DNA of 64,000 nucleotides. Origin: Chryseobacterium turcicum (GTDB lineage Bacteria > Bacteroidota > Bacteroidia > Flavobacteriales > Weeksellaceae). Shown one piece after another: positions 43,515 through 52,294 of this stretch. Location of the stretch: NCBI RefSeq assembly GCF_021010565.1, contig NZ_JAJNAY010000001.1:2956001-3020000 (forward strand), given 5' to 3'. The notes below the pieces were generated by a model, which saw only the letters and a list, made by a program, of their open reading frames with translations, was not told the origin of the DNA and did no database searches. Positions within the stretch are counted from its first letter, which is position 1. Every line of letters begins with the position of its first letter. Position numbers and translations under genes: made by a program.

Positions 43515-43684
43515 TTAATAATTACACATTCTATAATTTGTAAAAAATTCATTTTTAATAATTTCATTAACGTGTTTTTCTTCCCATTTTGTTCCAAATC
43601 CAGCTTTCAAGTTATAAAACAGTAATGTCTGTTCATAATTTGAAAGCTGAGCACGAAGAATTCTTAAATATTTTCTTTTATTTC
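43515..43684 (-). pseudogene. C-terminal fragment of a putAbiC-like (phage abortive infection) protein
   Basis: A short minus-strand frame encodes RKYLRILRAQLSNYEQTLLFYNLKAGFGTKWEEKH followed by about 20 residues and a stop at 43515. The phrase RAQLSNYEQTLLFYN is very like the C-terminus of the putative phage-abortive-infection family (PF16872), as I recall it. The upstream part is missing, with an in-frame stop just before it, and no full gene exists. It is a relic of an Abi-type gene. Confidence 0.55.
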
Positions 43685-43742
43685 AGTATGATATTGAATG
43701 AATATTATTCTTAACAATATAAGTATAAAGTTTTGTAATAAA

Positions 43743-44267
43743 TTATTTTAAATTTATCTTTTTGAATATTAATATGCCTAAAATAGCAAACAGTATTAAT
43801 AGAAGAAAATAGATACTTATATCAATAAATATTAATTTATATTTATCCATAATTGACCAAATCATTGAACCCAATCCAAAAACTAATCCTAAAATAGAAA
43901 TATACGGCGTTAATTTTTGATTTTTCAAAGTAATTTCTTTCAATTTATAATCTAAAGCTTTCAAGTCTTTTTCCTTCTGCTTTTCTAAATTGAGTGAATC
44001 TTCATACTCGTTCCAGTTATTAAACCGAAGAATATTTTTTCCTTTATCAGAAATACCAGTTATTATTGTGGTTCCTGTATTATTTTTTGATGTATATATT
44101 AAGCCCTCGTCTTTCAAACCATTGACAGCTTTTTCAAAATATTTTTTATAATTTTTATAATTCTCAATCGCATTATCAAGCTCCCCCTCAAATTGAATTA
44201 TATTATATGTTTGAATCATGTCTCTTACAAATACTAAAATTTTAAATTTTAAATAATTTTCTTCCAT
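43743..44267 (-). CDS. Uncharacterised protein with a C-terminal pair of membrane helices
   Basis: A 174-residue protein with a soluble alpha-helical N-terminal two-thirds (VFVRDMIQTYNIIQFEGELDNAIENYKNYKKYFEKAVNGL, then LNLEKQKEKDLKALDYKLKEITLKNQK, coiled-coil-like) and two C-terminal membrane segments (YISILGLVFGLGSMIW, LIFIDISIYFLLLILFAILGILIFK). No motif recognised. It lies 60 bases upstream of the putAbiC-like relic, in the same orientation, in an AT-rich strip. A role in the former defence locus is possible but not shown. Confidence 0.55.
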   Translation of the reverse strand: MEENYLKFKILVFVRDMIQTYNIIQFEGELDNAIENYKNYKKYFEKAVNGLKDEGLIYTSKNNTGTTIITGISDKGKNILRFNNWNEYEDSLNLEKQKEKDLKALDYKLKEITLKNQKLTPYISILGLVFGLGSMIWSIMDKYKLIFIDISIYFLLLILFAILGILIFKKINLK

Positions 44268-44398
44268 AAAATATATTAATTATCAAATCTAAACAACTTT
44301 ATGTAGTTAAGCACCATCAATTATACATCGAACAAAAAACGCCTGAATTTCTCCGCACTTTAATAAAAGTAAATAACAAGGAATTAATAATAAATTTG

Positions 44399-44953
44399 TT
44401 AATCTACATTTCCAAAATACTGAATCGCTCCCACTTCTGAAACATGCATTTGATCTTCGTTTAAAACATATTCTTCATTCTGAGAATTCTTCAGAAAAGA
44501 ATGACTATACAAAGCGTAAGAAGGCTGTTCGGCAAAGTCATTCTTCAGCATTTGATGTGCTTCTACAATCGGTTTTCCATATAATTTTCTAAAACTTCCG
44601 ATGTCGTATTGCGAAAACTTACCGTAGTGAACAATAAACTTTAATGATAAATCGATGGTGGTATTCAACATTTCACTCAATTCCTGAATTTTCATATTGA
44701 AAGCACTTCTCATATTTTTCAACATTCCAGAAATCTTTTTGTACGAAGGTTTATTGTCGTAGCGATAAAATAGAATCGCGTCGCCCTCAATTTCTGAAAT
44801 ATTAAAATACTGATTGTTTACATCAATCAAAATAGTAAGTAGTTGTTTTACAATATATTCTCCGGTATAAAGTTTTGTATTGAACACAAATTCAGTAAAT
44901 CCACTGAAATCGGGAATTAAAATAATTCCGTTGTTGCTGTTTGTATTCTCCAT
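44399..44953 (-). CDS. DUF2652 family protein (nucleotide-cyclase-like fold)
   Basis: A 184-residue protein. NNGIILIPDFSGFTEFVFNTKLYTGEYIVKQLLTILIDVNNQYFNISEIEGDAILFYRY resembles the start of class III adenylate/guanylate cyclases (Asp in PDFSGFT, EIEGDAILF), and the rest IDLSLKFIVHYGKFSQYDIGSFRKLYGKPIVEAHQMLKNDF fits DUF2652. The catalytic residues of true cyclases are only partly kept, so it may sense or bind nucleotides rather than make cAMP. Location is cytoplasmic, with no signal peptide. Confidence 0.75.
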   Translation of the reverse strand: MENTNSNNGIILIPDFSGFTEFVFNTKLYTGEYIVKQLLTILIDVNNQYFNISEIEGDAILFYRYDNKPSYKKISGMLKNMRSAFNMKIQELSEMLNTTIDLSLKFIVHYGKFSQYDIGSFRKLYGKPIVEAHQMLKNDFAEQPSYALYSHSFLKNSQNEEYVLNEDQMHVSEVGAIQYFGNVD

Positions 44954-45089
44954 AATTCTAGGTTTTAAACCTTTATTCTTTTAGACGAAAAAAGTGTGAT
45001 TTTACTTTATAAATCTGAGTCTTTTTAACTTAAATATTTTTAAATGAAACGTTTGCAAAGGCTTTTTATTCAGCAAAATTTATATCTAG

Positions 45090-45125
45090 TCATTGCTGAA
45101 CGAAGTGCCCTTTCGAACGGAAAAA
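45090..45125. repeat. Dispersed intergenic repeat, copy 2
   Basis: TCATTGCTGAACGAAGTGCC followed by CTTTCGAACGGAAAAA is a near copy of the 18211-18247 sequence, again between two minus-strand genes. The flanking ACCTTGCGTTAAAAAACG also matches the distal end of the first copy. Confidence 0.65.
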
Positions 45126-45183
45126 CATTTTCAATAAAAAAAAGAAAACTTTGCAAACCTTGCGTTAAAAAACGCACACACAA

Positions 45184-46239
45184 TTAAATATTTAATTGAA
45201 AACCTGCATCATAATTTTTAAGCTTATTTAAAAACATCGGAATATCTTTCACCAATTGATGACTGTGAAAAACACCGTTCGGAAGATTTCCATTAAGAAC
45301 TAAAATTGCAATTTCTACTGCAACAGAGGCGGTAATTCGACCTTCGTTATTTCCTTTGAGACTTAGTCCTTTTGAGTTTCCATTTTTATCTTTGGCAATT
45401 ACTTTTACTCCAAAAATATCAGTTCCCATTGGAAAGTTTTTAAAACTTTGAATCGCAAAATCCTGAACTTTCTTGTTTCTGAAAAGCTTGGTCAATCTTA
45501 ATTTTCTGAGAAATGCAGTAAGCTCTGTAAACCATTCTACATCAAAAGCCATTCTGGTCTGCACTTTTGGGACATCTAAAGTATTGAGCAAAACATGTTG
45601 GTCTGAAAAATTAAAAAGATAAAAATTTCTCTCACCTGAAAGATTGGTTTTCAAAGGTTGGGTAAAACTTTTTAGAGCTTTTTCCTCATCATTTATTTTC
45701 AGTATGTAATTGGAATCTACATTCTCAAACATCCATCGATAGGCATGATCTCCATGTTTTTCACCTAAACCTAAAAGCATAAATATATGAACTGATTTTA
45801 CATTTTCTATTTGAGAAACGACATGTTGTGCTAAAAGATTGGTAATTCCGGGAGCTAAACCTACGCTTAAAACTACTGTTGAATTATTTTGTTCGGCTAA
45901 AAAATGGAGCTTTTCAATTTTTTGCAAATTTTGGTAATCTGCTGAAATATCGATGTAGGAAATTCCTTTAGAAATACAAGACTCAACAAAGTCAGTATTC
46001 TGCTGATCGAGACACATAATAACCAATTCAACATCATTTAAAATTGAAAAATCGTTAGAATTATTAATATCCAACTGATGCGGAATAACTTTGTTTTGAA
46101 GGTGTTCTGCTTTTGCCTGAGCTTTCGAAAAACTTCGCCCTGCAATAATAATCTGATGTGGATATATCTTCATCAAATGCTCTGCAATCGAACTTCCTAC
46201 CGCGCCGTAACCACCGACAATTAATATCTTCCCTTTCAT
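45184..46239 (-). CDS. Saccharopine-dehydrogenase-like NAD(P)-binding protein
   Basis: A 351-residue protein with an N-terminal Rossmann motif (ILIVGGYGAVGSSIAEHL). It has DVELVIMCLDQQNTDFVESCISKGISYIDISADYQNL and VGLAPGITNLLAQHVV, typical of the saccharopine dehydrogenase/homospermidine synthase-like superfamily. The substrate cannot be told. It begins only about 90 bases downstream of a truncated phosphoesterase gene. Confidence 0.75.
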   Translation of the reverse strand: MKGKILIVGGYGAVGSSIAEHLMKIYPHQIIIAGRSFSKAQAKAEHLQNKVIPHQLDINNSNDFSILNDVELVIMCLDQQNTDFVESCISKGISYIDISADYQNLQKIEKLHFLAEQNNSTVVLSVGLAPGITNLLAQHVVSQIENVKSVHIFMLLGLGEKHGDHAYRWMFENVDSNYILKINDEEKALKSFTQPLKTNLSGERNFYLFNFSDQHVLLNTLDVPKVQTRMAFDVEWFTELTAFLRKLRLTKLFRNKKVQDFAIQSFKNFPMGTDIFGVKVIAKDKNGNSKGLSLKGNNEGRITASVAVEIAILVLNGNLPNGVFHSHQLVKDIPMFLNKLKNYDAGFQLNI

Positions 46240-46330
46240 AACCCCAAATATTTATGCAAATATCCTGGATTAATGAAAAAACCTGTTACAGAATTAAGGA
46301 ACGATGTTACGGAATTAAGGAAAACTATTT

Positions 46331-46582
46331 TTAAACTTCAATAATCAGTTCTTTTTCGTAACCATTGTACTTTTCGGTAATATAACCGTGTGGATTGCAA
46401 ATGACTTCCGTCTCTCCTATTTTATATCTTGTAGGCGTATGAATATGACCGTGAATCCAATAAAGAGGTTGATATTCTAAAATAAAATCTTCAAGATTGG
46501 AAGCGTAAGCTGAAGTAACAGGGTCATTTTTAATATTCTGTAAATTAAAATACTTTTCCAATTTAACCAAATCAAAACACAA
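46331..46582 (-). pseudogene. C-terminal fragment of a metallophosphoesterase
   Basis: A frame of 83 residues, openable only from TTG at 46582, with LEYQPLYWIHGHIHTPTRYKIGETEVICNPHGY. GHIH and NPHGY are the metal-binding end of calcineurin-like phosphoesterases. The N-terminal metal-binding motifs (DxH, GDxxD, GNH) are missing, so no active enzyme is encoded. It is a truncated gene adjacent to the met leader region. Confidence 0.7.
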
Positions 46583-46676
46583 AATAAAACACTGATAAAC
46601 AGTATTTTAAATAATTAAGTTAAAATTAAAACATAAAAAGTCTATTATTTTAGTGGACTAATAGAAATATATGTTT

Positions 46677-46684
46677 TATATTTG
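46677..46684 (+). promoter_or_regulatory. metN: -7 promoter element TATATTTG of the met operon
   Basis: An exact TAnnTTTG match, 27 bases upstream of the leader-peptide ATG. A TTTTAG at about -33 is a weak match. Transcription would begin near 46691. Confidence 0.6.
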
Positions 46685-46711
46685 CAACCGTATTCAAGTT
46701 AGGAAATGGAA

Positions 46712-46810
46712 ATGAAATCAAAATTCACCTACAATTTTATGTCGAAGATGAGCATCAAACATATGATGATGTATTGCTGTATGCCTTTGTGTGGGAATTT
46801 TAGTGGCTGA
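46712..46810 (+). CDS. Met/Cys-rich leader peptide of the met operon
   Basis: A 32-codon frame starting ATG at 46712 and ending TGA at 46808-46810. The peptide contains seven Met (three in a row, MMM at residues 18-20) and three Cys in its C-terminal half (KHMMMYCCMPLCGNF). It lies between a consensus -7 element and a terminator hairpin that precedes metN. This is the design of an attenuation leader: when methionyl-tRNA is scarce the ribosome would stall at the Met codons and the terminator would not form. The coding role is inferred from composition and position. Confidence 0.75.
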   Translation: MKSKFTYNFMSKMSIKHMMMYCCMPLCGNFSG

Positions 46811-46836
46811 CCTTACTTTTATTATAACATATTTTT

Positions 46837-46868
46837 AAAGGCTTTACCACGTTGTAGAGCCTTTTTTT
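46837..46868 (+). terminator. Attenuator terminator between leader peptide and metN
   Basis: AAAGGCTTTAC pairs with GTAGAGCCTTT (11 bp, one GU pair) around a 6-base loop, followed by a T run. It lies 26 bases after the leader-peptide stop and 21 bases before metN. Confidence 0.85.
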
Positions 46869-46889
46869 ATTTAAAAAACTGTAGAAAAA

Positions 46890-47918
46890 ATGATAGAGAT
46901 AAAGAATATTTCAAAAACATTTCATCAGAAAAAACAAGCTTTTAAAGCTTTAGACAATATCAATTTAAACATAGAAAAAGGTGATATTGTTGGAATTATC
47001 GGTTTTTCGGGAGCCGGAAAAAGCACATTAATCCGAACCGTTAATTTATTGGAAAAACCCGATGAAGGACAAATTATCATCGACGGAAAAGATTTTACAA
47101 AATTAAATTCCAGACAGTTGGCTCAAGAAAGAAAAAAAATAGGAATGATTTTTCAACATTTCAATCTTCTTTCATCGAGAACGGTTTTTGAAAACATTGC
47201 ACTTCCACTAGAATTGGATGATGTAAATAAAGATAATATCAAAGAAAAGGTAAATGAACTTTTAAAAATAGTAGGACTGGAAGATAAAGCGCATGAATAT
47301 CCGAAAAGTCTTTCTGGCGGACAAAAGCAAAGGGTTGCCATCGCAAGAGCCCTTGCAAATGACCCTTACCTCCTACTTTGTGACGAAGCAACAAGCGCAC
47401 TCGATCCGGCAACCACTCAATCTATTTTAGAATTATTGAGGGATATTAATCACCGTTTAGGAATCACAATTTTGTTGATAACCCACGAAATGGAAGTGAT
47501 AAAAGCCATTTGTAACCACGTTGCCGTCATCGATAAAGGACAATTAGTATCAAAAGGAACTTTGAGTGAAATGATCACCAACAAAGAAAATCCTATTATC
47601 AAACAATTTTTAAACTCAGGTGTTATGACTATACCACAAGAACTTAATAAAAAACTACAGAAAGAGCCACAAGATGGTTTGTTTCCGCTAGTTGAAATCG
47701 AACTTAACGAAAGTATCAGCGTAGAAAAACTACTTTCTGTAATCTATGATCAATATAAAATTCCGTACAAACTTCTGAAAGCTGATGTAGAATATCTCGG
47801 TAACTCCAACTTCGGAAAACTGTTGCTACAATTACAGGGTGAAGCTGAAGAAAATCAGAAAGCCATCTATTATTTTAATCAGAATAACATTCAAAATACA
47901 GTAAAAGGATATGCTTAG
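46890..47918 (+). CDS. metN: Methionine ABC importer, ATP-binding subunit MetN
   Basis: A 342-residue ABC ATPase: Walker A GFSGAGKST (residues 38-46), Q-loop IFQHFNLL, signature LSGGQKQR, Walker B LLLCDEATSALD and His-switch THEME. The last 80 residues form the NIL domain that binds methionine and inhibits transport when substrate is plentiful (QEPQDGLFPLVEIELNESISVEKLLSVIYDQY). It starts 22 bases after an attenuator and overlaps metI by 8 bases. Confidence 0.95.
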   Translation: MIEIKNISKTFHQKKQAFKALDNINLNIEKGDIVGIIGFSGAGKSTLIRTVNLLEKPDEGQIIIDGKDFTKLNSRQLAQERKKIGMIFQHFNLLSSRTVFENIALPLELDDVNKDNIKEKVNELLKIVGLEDKAHEYPKSLSGGQKQRVAIARALANDPYLLLCDEATSALDPATTQSILELLRDINHRLGITILLITHEMEVIKAICNHVAVIDKGQLVSKGTLSEMITNKENPIIKQFLNSGVMTIPQELNKKLQKEPQDGLFPLVEIELNESISVEKLLSVIYDQYKIPYKLLKADVEYLGNSNFGKLLLQLQGEAEENQKAIYYFNQNNIQNTVKGYA

Positions 47919-48567
47919 TGATACACTAATTTCGCTTCTGTCAAAAGGAATTTGGGAGACCGTTTATATGACTTTTGTTTCCGGATTTTTCGGTTTTGTG
48001 TTAGGACTTCCTGTTGGAATTCTTCTTTTTGTCACCCGAAAAGGACAGCTTTTAGAAAACAGAATTTATAACAGAATTCTGTCGATTTTAGTGAATATTT
48101 TCAGGTCGATTCCTTTTATTATTTTAATTGTCTGGATGATTCCTTTCACAAGAGCTTTGGTAGGAACTTCTATCGGAATGAATGCGGCATTGGTTCCTCT
48201 AAGCATAGGAGCTGCACCGTTTATTGCAAGATTGGTTGAAAATAGCCTTTTGGAAATTCCGAATGGATTGATAGAAACTGCGAGAGCTTTAGGAGCAAGT
48301 CCTTTACAAATCATCAGAAAAGTTTTATTGCCTGAAGCTTTGCCATCGCTCATCAATAATGCAACAATTACTTTGATTACTCTTGTAGGATATTCTGCAA
48401 TGGGAGGCGCTGTAGGAGCTGGTGGATTAGGACAAATTGGTTATCAATACGGATATATCGGCTACGATGCATTGATTATGAATCTCGTTCTTGGCTTGCT
48501 GGTTACTTTGGTTTTTATCATTCAGTTTTCAGGGGATCGATTGGCGAAAAGAGTTGACCATCGTTGA
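47911..48567 (+). CDS. metI: Methionine ABC importer, permease subunit MetI
   Basis: A 218-residue permease with five to six membrane helices. The coupling motif EAA-like GLIETARALGASPLQIIRKVLLPEALPSLIN contacts MetN. The length and the phrase FIILIVWMIPFTRALVGTSIGMNAALVPL are typical of MetI. Its start overlaps the end of metN by 8 bases, so they are translationally coupled. Confidence 0.95.
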   Translation: MLSDTLISLLSKGIWETVYMTFVSGFFGFVLGLPVGILLFVTRKGQLLENRIYNRILSILVNIFRSIPFIILIVWMIPFTRALVGTSIGMNAALVPLSIGAAPFIARLVENSLLEIPNGLIETARALGASPLQIIRKVLLPEALPSLINNATITLITLVGYSAMGGAVGAGGLGQIGYQYGYIGYDALIMNLVLGLLVTLVFIIQFSGDRLAKRVDHR

Positions 48568-48711
48568 GTTCTAGGGTTTGAGAGTCGGAGAATTTTAGTG
48601 TTTTTCGAGAATTGATAACATTTAATTATGGTAATTCATTTGTTTTGATAACTAAATAAACATCCAACTCCAATCATCCAGCTTCCAACCATTTAAAAAA
48701 AATAATTTACA
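48568..48711. other. 144-base spacer between metI and metQ with a dispersed repeat
   Basis: The spacer contains GATAACTAAATAAACATCCA and the next bases up to CCAACC, a near copy of the sequence before topB at about 41130. No terminator hairpin is clear, so metQ may still belong to the same transcript. Confidence 0.5.
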
Positions 48712-49521
48712 ATGAAAAATATAAAAATTTTAGGATTAGCAGTAAGCTTACTGTTATTCGGAGCATGTAATTCTCCAAAAAAAGACGACCCCAATTTTAT
48801 CAAAGTAGGAATAACTTCCGGTCCTGAGCAACAGATTGCCGAAACCGCTAAAAAAGTAGCTAAAGAAAAATATAATCTGGAAGTAGAATTGGTTTCTTTC
48901 AATGATTACGTGATTCCCAATGAGGCTTTAAATAATGGCGACATCGATGCGAATGCTTTCCAACACGTGCCTTATCTGAACGAACAATCAAAACAACGAG
49001 GTTATAAACTAGCCGTTATCGGAAATACTTTTGTTTATCCAATTGTAGCGTATTCAAAAAAGATAAAGAATATTAGCGAGCTTCAAAACGGAAGTACTAT
49101 CGTGATTCCAAACGACCCTACCAATGGAGGACGTTCTCTTTTACTTTTACAAAAAAAAGGGTTACTCAAATTAAAAAATGGAATTGGTTCCCTACCCAAA
49201 GTAACCGATATTGTAGAAAATCCTAAACAGTTGAAAATACTTGAAATAGAAGCACCACAATTGCCCAGAGTATTAGACGATAAAGAAGTGGTCATTGCTA
49301 TTATCAACAATAATTTTGCAGCTCAAGCTGGATTGGATGCCGATAAAAACGGAATTTTCAAAGAAGATAAAGATTCTCCTTACATGAATGTTATCGTTTC
49401 AAGAGAAGACAATAAAAATACAGATAAAGTAAAAAACTTCCTGAAAGCGTATCAGTCTAAAGAAGTGGAAGATAAAGCCAAAGAAGTCTTCAAAGGCGGC
49501 GCTGTAAAAGGCTGGAATTAA
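48712..49521 (+). CDS. metQ: Methionine-binding lipoprotein MetQ
   Basis: A 269-residue NlpA-type substrate-binding lipoprotein. The signal peptide ends in the lipobox FGAC (Cys19). Typical motifs are VGITSGPEQQIAETAKKVAKEKYNLEVELVSFNDYVIPNEALNNGDIDANAFQHVPYL and NLSELQNGSTIVIPNDPTNGGRSLLLLQKKGL-like (here NISELQNGSTIVIPNDPTN). It captures methionine in the periplasm and delivers it to MetI. Confidence 0.93.
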   Translation: MKNIKILGLAVSLLLFGACNSPKKDDPNFIKVGITSGPEQQIAETAKKVAKEKYNLEVELVSFNDYVIPNEALNNGDIDANAFQHVPYLNEQSKQRGYKLAVIGNTFVYPIVAYSKKIKNISELQNGSTIVIPNDPTNGGRSLLLLQKKGLLKLKNGIGSLPKVTDIVENPKQLKILEIEAPQLPRVLDDKEVVIAIINNNFAAQAGLDADKNGIFKEDKDSPYMNVIVSREDNKNTDKVKNFLKAYQSKEVEDKAKEVFKGGAVKGWN

Positions 49522-49561
49522 TCGAACAATTGGTTGATAGTTGTCAGTTGATGATTAAAAA

Positions 49562-49582
49562 TTCCCCTTCTCTGAAGGGGTG
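49562..49582 (+). terminator. CCCCTTC-GAAGGGG hairpin after metQ
   Basis: CCCCTTC pairs with GAAGGGG around TCT, with a later T-run, 40 bases past the metQ stop. The CCCCTYC/GRAGGGG phrase recurs elsewhere in these genomes, so it may be a dispersed element rather than a strict terminator. Confidence 0.55.
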
Positions 49583-49654
49583 GATTTTTGCGCCAGCAAA
49601 AAGACGGGGTAGTTTATACAGCCTTACACTTTAAAAATTCTATTATTATATGCG

Positions 49655-49698
49655 ATGCCGCTTCGGAAAAACCTTTGTCTCCGGAGCGGTATTTTTTA
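49655..49698 (+). terminator. Strong intrinsic terminator downstream of metQ
   Basis: ATGCCGCTTCGGA pairs with TCCGGAGCGGTAT (13 bp with two GU pairs) and is followed by TTTTTTATTTT. Confidence 0.8.
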
Positions 49699-49904
49699 TT
49701 TTGAAATACTCTTAAATTGAATAACATTCATTGAGTAAAACAAATCGCAAACAACCTACTTTATAAAATATTTCTTAATCAACCTTAACCACTTAAATGC
49801 CCTTAATAGTTCAAATTTAACACAAGTAATAATCTTTCAAACTCTAGAAATTTTATAAACTGTTAATCAAAATTAATCATTTCTCAAAAAATATATTTTC
49901 TCAA

Positions 49905-49935
49905 TTTGAGATAATAAATATTTTACCTATTTTTG
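49905..49935 (+). promoter_or_regulatory. Perfect consensus flavobacterial promoter of the GH3 gene
   Basis: TTTG (49905-49908), 19-base spacer, TATTTTTG (49928-49935), both exact consensus, 25 bases upstream of the ATG at 49960. Confidence 0.85.
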
Positions 49936-49959
49936 TAAACAATCAATAAAAAGTTTTTT

Positions 49960-52221
49960 ATGTTGAAGAAAACTGTACTACTAAGTTTGTTTACGCTAAT
50001 ATCTGCCTCATCAATGGCTCAAACCAATACGACTCCTGTTTATTTAGACGAATCTAAGCCTGTTGAACAGCGAATTCAGGACGCACTTTCCAGAATGACA
50101 CTGGAAGAAAAAATAGCTATGCTTCATGCACAGTCAAAGTTCAGTTCTCCCGGCGTTCCAAGATTGGGAATTCCTGAATTCTGGACAACCGACGGACCAC
50201 ACGGAGTTCGCCCCGAAGTAATGTGGGATGAATGGGACCAAGCCGGATGGACCAACGACTCCATTATCGCCTACCCTGCTTTGACCGCTTTATCAGCAAC
50301 ATGGAACAAGAAAATGTCTTGGAACTATGGTAAAGCCTTAGGTGAAGAAGCAAGATACAGAAAAAAAGACATTCTTTTAGGACCTGGAGTAAACATTTAC
50401 AGAACACCTTTAAACGGAAGAAACTTCGAATATATGGGTGAAGATCCGTATTTAACCTCTAAAATGGTAGTTCCTTACATTCAGGGAGTGCAATCTAATG
50501 GAGTGGCAACTTCTGTAAAACATTTTGCATTAAATAATCAGGAAATGTTCCGTCATACAAGCAACGTGATTATTGATGACAGAACGTTGTATGAAATTTA
50601 TCTTCCACCTTTCAAAGCTGCAGTAACAGAAGGAGATTCTTGGACAATTATGGGTGCTTACGATATGTATAAAAACCAATATGCAAGCCAAAATAAATAT
50701 CTTTTAAATGACATTCTTAAAGGAGAATGGAAATACAAAGGTGTTGTGGTTTCAGATTGGGGCGCAGTTAACAACACAGAACAGGCAATTCACAACGGAC
50801 TAGATGTAGAATTCGGAAGCTGGACCAATGGTCTTTCTGCAGGAACAAGAAATGCATACGACAATTATTATTTAGCAAAACCTTACTTAGACCTTATTAA
50901 ATCTGGAAAAGTAGGAACTGCAGAGCTTGACGACAAAGTGACAAGGCTTTTACGTTTAGCTTATAAAACTACGATGAACACCAAAAAACCTTTTGGAAAC
51001 ATCGCTTCTGAGGAACACAAAGCCGTAGCAAAAGAAATCGGTGAAGAAGGAATTGTTTTATTGAAAAACCAAAACAACGTACTTCCTATCGACATCAACA
51101 AAGCAAAGAAAATTGCGGTAATTGGTGAGAATGCTATCAAAGTAATGACTGTAGGTGGAGGTTCTTCTTCATTAAAAGTAAAATATGAAACGTTACCTTT
51201 AGACGGAATCAAAGCGAAGTTTGGAAAAAATTCAGACGTACAATATGCAAGAGGCTATGTAGGAGACATCGGTGGTGAATACAACGGTGTGAAATCTGGT
51301 CAGGATTTGAAAGATACGCGTTCTCCGGAAGAATTATTAAACGAAGCTGTTGAGTTGGCAAAAAAATCTGACTATGTTATTTTCGTAGGCGGATTAAACA
51401 AAGCAGATTTCCAGGATAGCGAAGGAAACGACAGAAAAAGCTACGGACTTCCGTACAATCAAGACAACGTAATCTCTGCTTTGTCAAAAGCAAACAAAAA
51501 TTTCACGGTTGTTTTAATTACAGGAAATGCAGTGGCAATGCCTTGGATTAAAGATGTTCCTTCAGTAGTTCAGGGTTGGTATTTAGGCTCTGAAGCAGGA
51601 AATTCTATCGCTTCTATTTTGGCGGGTGACGCCAATCCTTCAGGAAAACTGCCGTTTACCTTCCCTGTAAAATTAGAAGACAATTCAGCGCACACAATGG
51701 GTGAATATCCAGGAAATAAAGAAGAATTAGCTGCCGGAAAAGGAAAAGACCAGAAAAATCCTATCAACATTACCTACAACGAAGGAATATTTGTAGGGTA
51801 CCGTTGGCATGATACCAAAAAAATTAAGCCTCTATTCAGTTTCGGTCATGGTTTAAGCTACACTACTTTCGAGTTTGGAAAAGCCAAAGCCGATAAAACA
51901 AGCATGAATCAGGATGATAAAATCACATTCACGGTTACTGTAAAAAATACAGGTAAAAAAGCGGGTGCTGAAGTGGCACAGCTTTATATTACCGATGTAA
52001 AGTCGTCTGTTGAACGCCCTGCGAAAGAACTGAAAGGTTTCGAAAAAGTATTCTTAAACCCTGGTGAGCAGAAAGAAGTGACTTTCACCATCGACAAAAC
52101 TGCTTTAAGCTATTTCCATATTCAGAAACACGACTGGGTTGCAGAACCTGGAGATTTCGAAGCACAAATAGGAAACTCTTCAGATGCTATCAAAACAAAA
52201 GTGAAGTTTACGCTAAAGTAA
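49960..52221 (+). CDS. bglX: Glycoside hydrolase family 3 beta-glucosidase/xylosidase, secreted
   Basis: A 753-residue secreted enzyme with a signal peptide (residues 1-21, ending SSMAQ). The GH3 N-terminal domain has MTLEEKIAMLHAQ, TDGPHGVR, and the nucleophile motif VVSDWGAV (Asp in SDW). The C-terminal GH3 domain holds GEEGIVLLKNQNNVLPID and VVQGWYLGSEAGNSIASILAGDANPSGKLPFTFP. A fibronectin III-like end follows (VTVKNTGKKAGAEVAQLYI, VERPAKELKGFEKVFLNPGE). It removes glucose or xylose from non-reducing ends, probably in the periplasm. bglX is a family-level name only. It has a perfect consensus promoter. Confidence 0.9.
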   Translation: MLKKTVLLSLFTLISASSMAQTNTTPVYLDESKPVEQRIQDALSRMTLEEKIAMLHAQSKFSSPGVPRLGIPEFWTTDGPHGVRPEVMWDEWDQAGWTNDSIIAYPALTALSATWNKKMSWNYGKALGEEARYRKKDILLGPGVNIYRTPLNGRNFEYMGEDPYLTSKMVVPYIQGVQSNGVATSVKHFALNNQEMFRHTSNVIIDDRTLYEIYLPPFKAAVTEGDSWTIMGAYDMYKNQYASQNKYLLNDILKGEWKYKGVVVSDWGAVNNTEQAIHNGLDVEFGSWTNGLSAGTRNAYDNYYLAKPYLDLIKSGKVGTAELDDKVTRLLRLAYKTTMNTKKPFGNIASEEHKAVAKEIGEEGIVLLKNQNNVLPIDINKAKKIAVIGENAIKVMTVGGGSSSLKVKYETLPLDGIKAKFGKNSDVQYARGYVGDIGGEYNGVKSGQDLKDTRSPEELLNEAVELAKKSDYVIFVGGLNKADFQDSEGNDRKSYGLPYNQDNVISALSKANKNFTVVLITGNAVAMPWIKDVPSVVQGWYLGSEAGNSIASILAGDANPSGKLPFTFPVKLEDNSAHTMGEYPGNKEELAAGKGKDQKNPINITYNEGIFVGYRWHDTKKIKPLFSFGHGLSYTTFEFGKAKADKTSMNQDDKITFTVTVKNTGKKAGAEVAQLYITDVKSSVERPAKELKGFEKVFLNPGEQKEVTFTIDKTALSYFHIQKHDWVAEPGDFEAQIGNSSDAIKTKVKFTLK

Positions 52222-52262
52222 TTTATCGAAAAACAACACGTATATTTTAATATTATTTAGTG

Positions 52263-52294
52263 AAAATCCGCATTGTCATGATGCGGATTTTTTG
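52263..52294 (+). terminator. Intrinsic terminator of the GH3 gene
   Basis: AAATCCGCAT pairs with ATGCGGATTT around TGTCATG and is followed by TTTTGTTTTT, 42 bases past the stop codon. Confidence 0.88.

Noticed and set aside
46621..46889. SAM or other metabolite riboswitch upstream of metN
   Set aside because: No recognised aptamer pattern is visible, while a Met-rich short frame and terminator explain the region better. Covariance search would be decisive.
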